This document shows, piece by piece, positions 54,320 to 63,442 of a stretch of DNA of 64,000 nucleotides (positions are counted from its first letter, which is position 1; every line of letters begins with the position of its first letter). Location of the stretch: positions 162,395 to 226,394 of the forward strand of contig NZ_RQFA01000026.1 in the NCBI RefSeq assembly GCF_004770155.1, read 5' to 3'. The notes below the pieces were generated by a model that saw nothing but the letters and a program-made list of their open reading frames with translations, made no database searches and was not told the DNA's origin. Origin of the DNA: Leptospira gomenensis (GTDB lineage: Bacteria; Spirochaetota; Leptospiria; Leptospirales; Leptospiraceae). A program made the translations under genes and the position numbers.

Positions 54320-56080
54320 ATGATAATCAGCAATTACTTTCAGGACAACGAAGATCTCAAACTCGTGTTTAACGATTTGATCGATTGGGATGAAATCGTT
54401 CACGCCTACGAACAAGGTTTTCACGACGCGGACGCTTATAAAAAGAACGGAAACGAACGTTTAGCCTATGCGCCGACCAACGTAGAGGAAGCGAAGGAAT
54501 ATTATCAATCCGTATTACAATCGTTAGGTGAAATTATGGGAGAGTTCGTCGCCCCCCGAAGCAAGGAAATGGATCGTATCGGACTCAAATATGAAAACGG
54601 AAAAGTTTCCTTTCCTAAGGCGCAAGAGGAATGTTATACGACTCTGCGGGACGCGGGTCTGATGCCGATTTCTATCAGCAGGAAATACGGCGGAATGGGA
54701 CTTCCCGCGACCGTCCAATCCTTTATGTGCGAAATTTCGGCTCGGGCAGACGCTGCGTTTTGTCTCGCATACGGCAACATCAACATCGTAGAAATTATGG
54801 AACGATACGCTTCGGATGAGATGTGCGAAAAATGGATTCCGGAAATCGCCTCCGGCAAATACAGCGCGGCCATGGCTTTGACCGAACCGAATTACGGATC
54901 CGATCTTCCCAACGTCCAAACGAGAGCGACTCAGGACGCGGACGGAACTTGGAGAATCAACGGAGCGAAACGTTTCATCACGCACGCCTGCGGATATATC
55001 GACGCTCCTTCTGTCATTCTCACGTTAGCCAGAACCGGTTCTCCGGAAAGCGGTGCCCGAGGTTTGTCCTTCTTTTTGGTGAAAGGAACCGACGTTCATA
55101 TCGCCGGAGTAGAACACAAGATGGGTTTACATTGTTCGCCTACGTGCGAGGTCGTTTTTGAAAATTCCCCGGGAGAATTGATCGGTAAAACCGGATACGG
55201 TTTGGTGAAGTATTCCATGGGAATGATGAATGCTGCCCGATTGACGATCGCCACACAATCTTTGGGGATTGCGACCGCCGCTTATTTCGAAGGAAAAAAA
55301 TACGCTTCGGAAAGAATCCAATTCGGTAAACCGATCGAGCGGATTCCCGCGGTCAAAAAAATGTTGGATCGTATGGAGCGCGAAATTCTCGCCACGAGAG
55401 TTTTGATCGCGGAGACGGGAAAGGCGATCGATCTATATCATTGGCCTAAAGAACATCGAATTAAGGTGGAAGGAAAATCGGAAAAAGAAGTCGGTCAGGA
55501 TGAAACGATTCGTCGTTGGGAAAAGTTGGCCGATCTGTTTACTCCTATGAGTAAATACTACGCTTCGGAAGGATGCGTGTCCATCGCTTCGGACGCGTTG
55601 CAGATTCACGGAGGTAGCGGTTATACGGAAGATTACGACGTAGCGCGGATTTATCGGGATAGCAGAATTACCACGATCTACGAAGGGACGACGCAGTTGC
55701 AGGTTGTGGCCGCGATCGGCGGGGTCGTTTCCGGCATGTCTCCTACCGGGCATTTGCGTCAATACGCGGAGGGGGAGTTGTCCAAGTTCTCGGCTTCCGA
55801 AGATTTAAAGAAGGTTTGGAGCGATCTGGAAACCGCGGTCGGTTTATATAAATCGATTCAGGAAGGAAACGTCAAAGACACGTTGGCCTTCGAAGTCGTA
55901 GAGACGGCGGCTCGTTTCGTTTGTGGAATGTTACTGGAACGTTCTTTGAAAGTTCTTTCCGGCGAGGATTTGGAGAAACGAAGAGCGGTTGCCGCCGCAT
56001 ACAATGTGGATAGTCTTGCGACCGCAAGCGCGAATCTGTTTAAGTTGGAACGCGCCGCGAAACAAGCGGTTCCGGCCTAA
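54320..56080 (+). CDS. Acyl-CoA dehydrogenase family protein (paralogue B)
   Basis: 586 residues, clearly paralogous to 1557-3269: same start (MIxNNYF/MIISNYF), same ALTEPNYGSDLPN flavin segment, same GLHCSPTCEVVFENSPG and DALQIHGGSGYTEDYDVARIYRDSRITTIYEGT block. Here the IYEGT motif has the normal catalytic Glu (codon GAA). It should oxidise an acyl-CoA; chain length is not predictable. GAGGTAGGA precedes the ATG. It stands alone after the RND-TolC pair. Confidence 0.93.
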   Translation: MIISNYFQDNEDLKLVFNDLIDWDEIVHAYEQGFHDADAYKKNGNERLAYAPTNVEEAKEYYQSVLQSLGEIMGEFVAPRSKEMDRIGLKYENGKVSFPKAQEECYTTLRDAGLMPISISRKYGGMGLPATVQSFMCEISARADAAFCLAYGNINIVEIMERYASDEMCEKWIPEIASGKYSAAMALTEPNYGSDLPNVQTRATQDADGTWRINGAKRFITHACGYIDAPSVILTLARTGSPESGARGLSFFLVKGTDVHIAGVEHKMGLHCSPTCEVVFENSPGELIGKTGYGLVKYSMGMMNAARLTIATQSLGIATAAYFEGKKYASERIQFGKPIERIPAVKKMLDRMEREILATRVLIAETGKAIDLYHWPKEHRIKVEGKSEKEVGQDETIRRWEKLADLFTPMSKYYASEGCVSIASDALQIHGGSGYTEDYDVARIYRDSRITTIYEGTTQLQVVAAIGGVVSGMSPTGHLRQYAEGELSKFSASEDLKKVWSDLETAVGLYKSIQEGNVKDTLAFEVVETAARFVCGMLLERSLKVLSGEDLEKRRAVAAAYNVDSLATASANLFKLERAAKQAVPA

Positions 56081-56577
56081 CGAAGATTAGTCGGCGTTTC
56101 GACGATTTTCGGATTTTAATTCGATTCTCCGAAGGACGTGCGGAAAGCTCGTTCTTCGGAAGATCCTATTTTTCGGAAACGATAGATTCCCGTTTCCGTT
56201 CTTTCCTCAATGACGATCTTACGCTTCTGGTTTGGGATAAGGATTTCCTTACGAAGGGAACGGTTCCGCAGGCATTCATTATTCAAATAATATAATATTT
56301 GAATGTTTTTTAAAACGATGAAAAGCGGTTTCTATCTCCGAAAAGGAGGTTTTTCCATATTCGATGTTTCCTTAAATTTCCAACAAGAATCGGGCGGATA
56401 TCGATTTCAACTGTATTCGGAACTTCTTAAAACCAACCGAACTTTGTCGAAATTCCGCGAAAGACGTTGATCTAAATTATTTCGCCAAGGATTCGAATTC
56501 GACGTCCCGGCGGGATGCGGGTATTGTGGCTTCGCGAAAATGTCAATCGTTTCCGATGTCTTCCTTCGGAGTGAATT
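56081..56577. other. 497-base region with hairpin and weak small ORF
   Basis: Contains a perfect AT-rich hairpin followed by a T-tract (56281-56310, listed separately) and a 50-codon frame at 56318-56470 (product starts MKSGFYLRKGGFSIF) with no ribosome binding site, probably not a gene. Open frames without start codons before the hairpin suggest a possible remnant of a lost gene. Confidence 0.4.
56281..56310 (+). terminator. AT-rich hairpin with T-tract
   Basis: ATTCAAATA (56281-56289) and TATTTGAAT (56296-56304) pair perfectly over a 6-base loop, followed by G and six T. The stem has little GC, so efficiency is uncertain. It lies 200 bases after the dehydrogenase stop. Confidence 0.45.
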
Positions 56578-57033
56578 TCAATCTCCGCCGTAACGATTTC
56601 CCATGACGGCTAACGTTACTGTCGCTTTTGCCACGAGTTTCTCCCTTTGTTTGTGATCCGCATAAACCTCCGAATCAACTACGATGACCGTAGCTCCTTG
56701 ATAAAATACTTTCGCGTTACATCGAAGGCGATTTCCGATTCCGGGTCGAAGCAGATTGATTTTGAATTCTAAGGTTAGAATGATCTGTTCTTTTCCGACG
56801 AGCGTAGCCGCGGCTCCGCCTGCCGTATGATCCGCGAGTGTTGAAATTACTCCCGCGTGAACGTAGCCGTTCTGCTGAAGGTGTTTGTCTTTGATATCTA
56901 CGTAACTCGTAAGTAATCCCGGTTCGACGTCACCGATTTGAATTTCAAGCAGATTGATAAAATTCGCCCTGTAAAAGATTTCGCGTACCTTCGTTTCGTA
57001 CTCGGGGTTACGAGGTTTTGGTTTTTTATTCAT
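56578..57033 (-). CDS. PaaI-family hotdog thioesterase
   Basis: 151 residues with one hotdog domain. The catalytic helix region HAGVISTLADHTAGGAA (about 75-92) has the Asp typical of PaaI-type acyl-CoA thioesterases; the strand LTLEFKINLLRP and TVIVVDSEVY complete it. Basic N-terminus (NKKPKPRNPEYE), no signal peptide. The second thioesterase in the window. Solitary gene. Confidence 0.87.
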   Translation of the reverse strand: MNKKPKPRNPEYETKVREIFYRANFINLLEIQIGDVEPGLLTSYVDIKDKHLQQNGYVHAGVISTLADHTAGGAAATLVGKEQIILTLEFKINLLRPGIGNRLRCNAKVFYQGATVIVVDSEVYADHKQREKLVAKATVTLAVMGNRYGGD

Positions 57034-57088
57034 GCGAGGTATGGTTTAAAAGTTTGATCGGAAGCTGCAAATTCTTTTGCGGCCTTTT

Positions 57089-57628
<540 letters not shown>

Positions 57629-58025
57629 ACCGAGTTAGGTTCCTGGTCGAAAACGTTCCGATCGGATTTTCCAAAAAAAAGTCGGATTCTAAAATAAAAA
57701 AACGAAACCGGAAAGGGAACAAAAATAGAAACCGCAGAAAATTCGCCTCACTGCGCGCAAAAACATCTGGCGATCGGAGGAAACGTCAAGAGGGAAGGGA
57801 ACCGGAACTCTCACCAGCAAGGCCCACAACCAACGGCAAATCCATCGAATTCATCCACAAAATCCCAAAAGGACCGAACCCGACGAATAACCTTTGTTCT
57901 TCCTTTTTTCCGTTTTCGGTCTTCGGCGACGATTCACCGTTTTCGAAGAAAAAAGTTTCCCGTTCACGAACTCGAGTCGCGCAAATTCTTCGCAAACCCG
58001 ATTATTTTAAAATATTTGAATATTC
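57629..58025. other. 397-base region, nothing recognised
   Basis: Between two minus-strand genes. Any open frames have shadow-like composition. Near 58006-58025 is AT-rich palindromic sequence (including GAATATTC) that could serve as a 3' end for the gene at 58026. No promoter assigned. Confidence 0.4.
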
Positions 58026-58388
58026 TTATTTTCTTAATGTCTCTGTCGCACCGCCGCCGGCCCAGGTGCCTTCCAAAAGTCGTCCGCCGTTTTTGACCTC
58101 GTAAATGACCGGATCGGGTTGTCCCCAATCGACAGTAAGAGTGCTGCCCTCTAAGGTACCGGTTCCCGTAAACGTTTGTCCGGCCACGTTCCAAGTGAAT
58201 AAATATTGACCGCCGGATTGTGTGATCGTAACCGAACCTCCGTATGCGGATCCGTCCGGGTTGGTTCCGGCGACCTTATATTTACCGGAAACGGAAGCCG
58301 GGTTGATCTGGCCGATTTGTGCGCTTGCCGCGGAAACAAATCCGAAAACCAAAAGAGCGATCGAAATTTTGGAAATGATTCGAATCAT
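58026..58388 (-). CDS. Small secreted beta-barrel-like protein
   Basis: 120 residues with a signal peptide (1-23, cleavage after ASA). The mature part is a run of short beta-strands with Gly/Thr turns (GKYKVAGTNPDGSAYGGSVTITQSG, split as strands around 35-60), like small avidin/lipocalin-type barrels found in many bacteria. No catalytic residues evident. Function unknown; periplasmic or exported. Confidence 0.8.
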   Translation of the reverse strand: MIRIISKISIALLVFGFVSAASAQIGQINPASVSGKYKVAGTNPDGSAYGGSVTITQSGGQYLFTWNVAGQTFTGTGTLEGSTLTVDWGQPDPVIYEVKNGGRLLEGTWAGGGATETLRK

Positions 58389-58728
58389 CTGCGAATTCTC
58401 CTCTCAAAAAAGTGGGAGAACTCTGCCGGTTTCATTGAAAAAGTCAATAAATTATTCGTTAAAAATAAAAAACCCGATTTCCAAGATCGGACGTTCGGGC
58501 GTCTCTTTCGCAAAAGGGTTTGATTTCAAAGTCTATCTGTGAAAGATGCGAAAGACCGGGCTGGTTCCGCGCTCCGGCGAATCGCCTTCGGTCGCCCCTC
58601 CGGGGCGACCGCTTCGCGCGCTCCACATCCCTGACGCGTTGGAAACTCCCCTTCAGGAAACGGAATTTCGCGACAAAACAAACGGTCCTGGTCCGTAAAA
58701 CACCCGGGAAAAAAAGGAAGTATCGTCT
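58389..58728. other. Divergent intergenic region holding a dispersed repeat
   Basis: 340 bases between a secreted-protein gene (minus) and the SPFH gene (plus). About a quarter of it is the 79-bp repeat listed next, which is far richer in GC than its surroundings. No consensus promoter was found on either side of it. Confidence 0.55.
58554..58632 (-). repeat. 79-bp structured dispersed repeat, copy 1
   Basis: 79 bases, minus orientation relative to copy 2. Its centre is a perfect 9-bp hairpin with a 3-base loop (58590-58610); a second small hairpin follows (GGCG-ATT-CGCC in element orientation). Conserved blocks shared with copy 2 are AGGGATGTG, ACCGAAGGCG and AGCGCGGAAC. Four further bases (CGCG) beyond its 5' edge also match. 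Confidence 0.75.
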
Positions 58729-59751
58729 ATGTTCGGCATGAATTATATCCAATTCGACTCGATGACCCACGTCATTTTATATAAAAACGGAAACGTATCC
58801 AAGGAAGGAAGAGGACTTTCCTTTTTTTATTTCGCACCCACCAGTTCGATCGCGGCGATTCCTTTGGGAAGCAACGATCTTCCGTTCATATTCAACGAAT
58901 CTACGAACGATTATCAGACGGTTTCCATACAAGGACAGATAACGTATAAAATTTCGAATCCGAAAGCGCTTTCGGAGCTTTTGGATTTCACCGTGGACCC
59001 ATCCGGAACGTATAAAAAAAACGAAATCGAAAAACTAAATCAGAGAATCATAAACTACGCGCAAACCTCCACCTCTTCGTTCATCCACGGAATCGGTCTG
59101 AAGGATTCGATTCGATCCGCAAAAACGATAGAAACGCAGATTCTCCAGGGGTTGCAAAATTCCTCCGCGGTTTCCACGCTCGGAATCGAAATCCTCAACG
59201 TGAATATTCTCGCGATCCGTCCCAATCCGGAAATGGAACGCGCGCTCGAAACCGAAACGCGTGAGAAACTTCAACAGGAAGCGGATCAGGCGATTTACGA
59301 AAGAAGAAACTTCGCAGTCGAACAGGAACGTAAAATCAAGGAAAGCGAATTGAACACGGAGATCGCCGTGGAGGAAAAGAAAAAACAAATTTCCGAAAAA
59401 CAGATGGAAGCGCGTATTTTGGAGGCGGAGAACAAACGTAAACTTAGGGAGATGCAGGTGCAGGCCGATATCTCCGTGGAAGAACAAAAGAAAAAGCTCA
59501 TAGAAATGAAAACGAGCAATCAGAAAAAAGAGGCCGAAACGCAGGGATTCGTAACGGAAACGACTCTGAAGCCGTTCCGGGATATGGATTGGAGAACGCT
59601 CGTCGCCTTGAACAACAATCCGGATCCCAAGTTCAACATTTCTCTCGCCTTTAGACAACTTGCGGAAAACGCCGAAAAAATCGGAAACCTCAACATAAGC
59701 CCCGAACTATTGGAGAATCTTTTGCAGGAAAAAAAAGATTCTAAAAAATGA
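58729..59751 (+). CDS. SPFH/band-7 domain protein
   Basis: 340 residues. SPFH domain about 15-185 (VSIQGQITYKISNPKALSELLDF; LGIEILNVNILAIRPNPEMERALETETREK) then a long Glu/Lys-rich coiled coil (about 188-285). There is no membrane helix, so it is probably cytoplasmic or peripherally attached, unlike HflK/HflC. SPFH proteins form ring or cage scaffolds. Its TGA overlaps the ATG of the NAD-kinase-like gene (ATGA at 59748), so the two products are made in a fixed ratio and probably work together. Confidence 0.88.
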   Translation: MFGMNYIQFDSMTHVILYKNGNVSKEGRGLSFFYFAPTSSIAAIPLGSNDLPFIFNESTNDYQTVSIQGQITYKISNPKALSELLDFTVDPSGTYKKNEIEKLNQRIINYAQTSTSSFIHGIGLKDSIRSAKTIETQILQGLQNSSAVSTLGIEILNVNILAIRPNPEMERALETETREKLQQEADQAIYERRNFAVEQERKIKESELNTEIAVEEKKKQISEKQMEARILEAENKRKLREMQVQADISVEEQKKKLIEMKTSNQKKEAETQGFVTETTLKPFRDMDWRTLVALNNNPDPKFNISLAFRQLAENAEKIGNLNISPELLENLLQEKKDSKK

Positions 59752-60671
59752 AAGTTGAATATGCAATTATCGTAAAGAACAAAACCAGACTGGAAACGCT
59801 AGTCGAACGTTTTAATACGAGACAACAGGCGAAATTCTACATAGAAAGGTCGGGAGGAAATTTCGACGATTACGAAAGGGAACACGAGGTCTTTCACGAA
59901 TGTCTGGACGTAGTTCAAAGGAATTTGGCGAAAAAAATAAAATCGAAAATCGTGGAACGGATTTACGTTCCCTCGTTTTTGTTTTCGGAAAAGAACGTTG
60001 TCGTCACGATCGGTCAGGACGGACTCGTCGCCAATACTGCCAAATACTCCAAGGGTATTCCGATCATCGCGGTCAATCCGGATAAGGAACGTTACGACGG
60101 AATCCTACTTCCTTTCGATCGGGAAAATTTTATCGGCGCCGTGGACGACGTGATGGAAGGAAAGTATCCGCATAAAACGGTCCGTTTTGCGGAGGCGAGG
60201 TTGAACGACGGCCAAAGACTACTCGCCTTCAACGACCTTTTTATCGGTCCCTCCTCGCACGTTTCGGCTCGTTATAAGATTTCGTTTAACAAAAAGTCGG
60301 AGGAACAATCCTCGAGCGGGATCATCGTTTCCACTCCCTCGGGCAGCACCGGTTGGCTCAGCTCCGTTTTCAATATGGCGTACGGAGTGGTGGGTGTTTT
60401 CGAAAAAGATCTGAAGTTAAAGAGACCTTCTCTGAAAGAGGGACAACTTTTGTTCGCGGTTCGCGAGCCGTTTCAAAGCGTTCGGACCCGGATCGACATC
60501 GCCGCAGGAGTGTTAAACGAAGAACATCCGCTTTCGATCGAATCGTTGATGCCTTCCGGTGGAGTCATCTTTAGCGACGGAGTGGAAACGGATTATCTTA
60601 AATTCAACGCCGGTACGATCGCGCAAATCGGCGTTTCCAAGGAAAGCGCAAAACTCGTATCCGCCCGCTGA
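59748..60671 (+). CDS. NAD-kinase-like protein
   Basis: 307 residues. NAD kinase fold signs: VVTIGQDGLVANTAKY (about 83-98, where NAD kinases have GGDGT), LAFNDLFIG (about 160, where they have NE), and STPSGSTGWL (about 200, family motif TPTGSTAY). The catalytic Asp of GGDG is kept but one Gly is Gln and NE is ND, so it may phosphorylate a different substrate or only bind nucleotide. About 60 extra N-terminal residues precede the core. Coupled to the SPFH gene by a four-base overlap. Confidence 0.82.
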   Translation: MKVEYAIIVKNKTRLETLVERFNTRQQAKFYIERSGGNFDDYEREHEVFHECLDVVQRNLAKKIKSKIVERIYVPSFLFSEKNVVVTIGQDGLVANTAKYSKGIPIIAVNPDKERYDGILLPFDRENFIGAVDDVMEGKYPHKTVRFAEARLNDGQRLLAFNDLFIGPSSHVSARYKISFNKKSEEQSSSGIIVSTPSGSTGWLSSVFNMAYGVVGVFEKDLKLKRPSLKEGQLLFAVREPFQSVRTRIDIAAGVLNEEHPLSIESLMPSGGVIFSDGVETDYLKFNAGTIAQIGVSKESAKLVSAR

Positions 60672-60784
60672 TCGGAATTCCGACGGAAATTACCGAAGGA
60701 AAATTTTCTTCGTTCTGTCGCGTTTTTACAATCCTCGTTTCGAGCGTCGTGTTATAAATATTGCAAATACTTCGAGTCGAGTTT

Positions 60785-61213
60785 ATGAAACCAACCCCGA
60801 TCCTAAAAAAAGATCTTTTGATACGATCCCCTCTTGCCAAAGTTTGGGAAGGCCTGATCGATCCGAAGATCATCAAACTTTATTTATACGGAACCGACAC
60901 GTTTACGGATTGGAAGGTCGGAAGTCCGATCGTTTTTACGGGAACCTGGGAAGAAAAAGAATACCGGGACCACGGTACGATTCTGAAATTTGAACCGGAA
61001 AAAATCCTTCAGTACGATTATTGGAGCGGATTTTCGGGACTTCCGGATCTTCCGGAAAATTATTCGCTGATTACGATCGAGTTGAGTCCCGAAGGAAATT
61101 CCACCCGCCTTCGTTTGACGCACGAAAACCTTCCCACACAGACGGCGTACGAACATTCGGACGGAGGTTGGGATCATTCGCTTCAAATTCTAAAAGAGTT
61201 TCTGGAAAAATAA
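60785..61213 (+). CDS. SRPBCC (START/AHSA1-like) domain protein
   Basis: 142 residues from the ATG at 60785; an in-frame start 24 bases upstream adds nothing conserved. The AHSA1-type helix-grip fold is seen in RSPLAKVWEGLIDPKIIKLYLYG, TGTWEEKEYRDHGTILKFEPEKILQYDYW and the C-terminal helix GGWDHSLQILKEFL. These proteins bind hydrophobic ligands or act as Hsp90-type co-factors. It lies 113 bases after the NAD-kinase-like gene and directly before repeat copy 2. Confidence 0.85.
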   Translation: MKPTPILKKDLLIRSPLAKVWEGLIDPKIIKLYLYGTDTFTDWKVGSPIVFTGTWEEKEYRDHGTILKFEPEKILQYDYWSGFSGLPDLPENYSLITIELSPEGNSTRLRLTHENLPTQTAYEHSDGGWDHSLQILKEFLEK

Positions 61214-61224
61214 AATTTCGCGGT

Positions 61225-61303
61225 AGGGATGTGAAGCGTGCGCAGCAGTTGTCTCGTTAGAGACAACCGAAGGCGTAAGCCGAAGCGCGGAACAAGCCCG
61301 GTC
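61225..61303 (+). repeat. 79-bp structured dispersed repeat, copy 2
   Basis: 79 bases, begins 11 bases after the SRPBCC stop. The central hairpin has an 8-bp stem (61248-61255 and 61260-61267) with a GTTA loop; a second hairpin GGC-GTAA-GCC follows. By hand alignment about 62 of 80 columns match copy 1. The stem sequence differs from copy 1 at three positions on each side, each time as C-G to T-A pairs. Confidence 0.75.
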
Positions 61304-61376
61304 CTGCGTTTCCGTTTTATACGTCGTTTGCGGTACGATTCGCAGGAACCGCCCCGGAAACCATCGACCGGATTTT

Positions 61377-62846
61377 TTATGCCGCCGGCGGTTCCATCTT
61401 GGAAAGGATCTCGCGGATTTTGTCCTCGCTTCCCTTGGGTGTGAGTATCAGAAGAACATCACCTGCTTCTAATTTAGTTTTTCCTGTTGGAACGATATGT
61501 CCGTCTCCACGATAGATGAGAGTAATCAGGGAATTTTCCGGAAAGTTTAGGGAATAGACGAACTTCCCGACCGAAGTCGAACCGTAAGGAACGATGAATT
61601 CGAGAAGATTGGAATCGCTTTGTTCCCGGTTTTCGAATTCGAACGGATACGACGCCCTTTGTTCCAAAGGCGCGTCCAAACCGAGCCAACGGACCACCTG
61701 GGGAACGCTCGTTCCCTGAAACAACAACGAAATCAGAACCGTAAAAAACACGAGGTGAAAGATCTGATCCGAACCTTGTATTCCCTGTGCGAACGGGAAC
61801 GTCGCGAGAATGATCGGCGCCGCTCCGCGCAATCCGATCCAAGAAACCAGAAGTTTTTCCCGGAAGTTATATCCGGATCGGAATAAGGATACGAAAACCG
61901 CGATCGGTCTCGCGCCGAACACAAGAAAGAGAGAGAACAAAATTCCCGTTCCGAATAAGGGAGGAATCCTACTCGGATACACGAGCAGACCCAACGTCAA
62001 GAACATGATGATCTGCATTAGCCAAGCGATTCCGTCCAAAAAGCGGAGATTACTTCGTTTGTGCACGAAGGACTGATTTCCCAATACGAGACCGGCGATA
62101 TACACCGCGAGAAACGGGTTTCCTCCGATGAGTTCCGTGGCGGAATACACGAACAAAACGGAAGCGGAAATAAGAACCGGATACAATCCTTCGTATTCCA
62201 ACTTGATACGATTGAGGCCTTTGTAGATTAAATAACCGAATACGAGTCCCGCAGCGCTTCCTATCGAAAATTGAAGAAGAATATGGATCGCAAGTTCCGC
62301 CGCGTTCGGGGGGGCGGGCCCCAAAAGACTGAGAAGGCTGACGGTCAAAAGTACGGCCAACGGATCGTTGCTTCCCGATTCCAATTCCAAAAGGGAAGTG
62401 AGTCCTTTTTTCATCCCCGTGTTTCTCGTCCGAAGCACGTTGAAAACAGCCGCCGCATCCGTGGAAGATACGACCGCTCCCAGTAGAAATCCTACGATCG
62501 GCGAAAATCCGAGAACGTAAACGGAAAAGAGTCCCATCATCGCCCAGGTGATCAAAACTCCCAGGTTTCCGAGAATGATCCCTTTCCCTAAGACCGGTTT
62601 GATTTTTTGCCAGTCGGTTTCCAATCCTCCGGAGAATAAGATGTACGCCAAAGCGATCGAACCGACCTGTCTCGCTAAGATGGGATTGTCGAAGTCGATG
62701 CCCCCGGGTCCGTCCGTTCCGGCCGCCATTCCGATCATCAAAAAGAGAAGGAGGGACGGAACTCCGAACTTCGAAGAAATGCGGAGAAGCCCGATGCTGA
62801 GTATGATCAGGCCGGAGAGCACGAGAGTGGTGAATTCAAATTCCAT
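61377..62846 (-). CDS. Potassium/proton antiporter of the CPA1 (NhaP2/CvrA) type
   Basis: 489 residues. About 12 membrane helices (residues 5-395) with the CPA1 signatures TDGPGGIDFDN and SSTDAAAVFNVLR (about 130) and a LELESGSNDPLAV motif; the Asp of the SND/D-D region is the ion site. The last 75 residues (about 415-489, GRLTLEAGDVLLILTPKGSEDKI region) form a TrkA-C ligand-binding domain. Related proteins export K+ in exchange for protons. Minus strand, solitary; a region without clear genes lies upstream. Confidence 0.88.
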   Translation of the reverse strand: MEFEFTTLVLSGLIILSIGLLRISSKFGVPSLLLFLMIGMAAGTDGPGGIDFDNPILARQVGSIALAYILFSGGLETDWQKIKPVLGKGIILGNLGVLITWAMMGLFSVYVLGFSPIVGFLLGAVVSSTDAAAVFNVLRTRNTGMKKGLTSLLELESGSNDPLAVLLTVSLLSLLGPAPPNAAELAIHILLQFSIGSAAGLVFGYLIYKGLNRIKLEYEGLYPVLISASVLFVYSATELIGGNPFLAVYIAGLVLGNQSFVHKRSNLRFLDGIAWLMQIIMFLTLGLLVYPSRIPPLFGTGILFSLFLVFGARPIAVFVSLFRSGYNFREKLLVSWIGLRGAAPIILATFPFAQGIQGSDQIFHLVFFTVLISLLFQGTSVPQVVRWLGLDAPLEQRASYPFEFENREQSDSNLLEFIVPYGSTSVGKFVYSLNFPENSLITLIYRGDGHIVPTGKTKLEAGDVLLILTPKGSEDKIREILSKMEPPAA

Positions 62847-63442
62847 TCGATACCATTACAATTTTTTTGTAGTTTTGTACGCGCAAACGTCTGTTTCGCG
62901 ACACAATTCCTCGCTTACATCCTAGGATCCTAGCTTTCAGAATTCGCTGTTTAGACCTTCTTTGAGTCGTATCCGAATCTTTCCCGCGTTTTTTTAGAAA
63001 AAAACCGACGGCAAAATTCTCGAAGTCGGAAAAAGGTTTCGGTTCTTTTTCTACCGGGATCCCATTTTTCCAATTCATTTTTTTATGAAACTGTCACGCT
63101 CGCTTTCGGGAAGTATCTACGAAATCGATTCTAAATTTTAGAAAAGACGAATATGAATTCGATGTTTATAGGCGAAAACGCGGTGGATTCCGAGGTTGTA
63201 CTAGAATGGGCTCCTTTTATTTTAAACAAAGGAAAGGAAGAAGAACCGTTGATTTCCGCTTCCAGCTCGGCTTATTTCGACTTTAGGGAAGAAACGAATC
63301 ATGAGGATCCGCATACAGAAGTTCGCGTTTTATCGGTAAACGCACGTATCGAGCGCACATCGAAACGGAATCGATCCGATCAGTTTAGAAAAATTGAATT
63401 CTTTTTGGGGATTTTTTCCCGAAAAAAAATTCGTAAAACAAT
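62847..63442. other. 596-base region, no supported gene
   Basis: Upstream of the antiporter gene. A 98-codon plus-strand frame at 63153-63446 (product starts MNSMFIGENAVDS) has no ribosome binding site and runs into the pseudogene start; it could be a remnant. AT-rich stretches at 63075-63150 may hold promoters. Otherwise nothing recognised. Confidence 0.4.

Noticed and set aside
57786..57995. 69-codon minus-strand ORF downstream of the DUF1564 gene
   Set aside because: No ribosome binding site and composition like non-coding DNA; nothing within the window supports it.
62836..63078. 80-codon minus-strand ORF upstream of the antiporter gene
   Set aside because: Arg/Lys-rich, overlaps the antiporter start and lacks a ribosome binding site; more likely promoter DNA.
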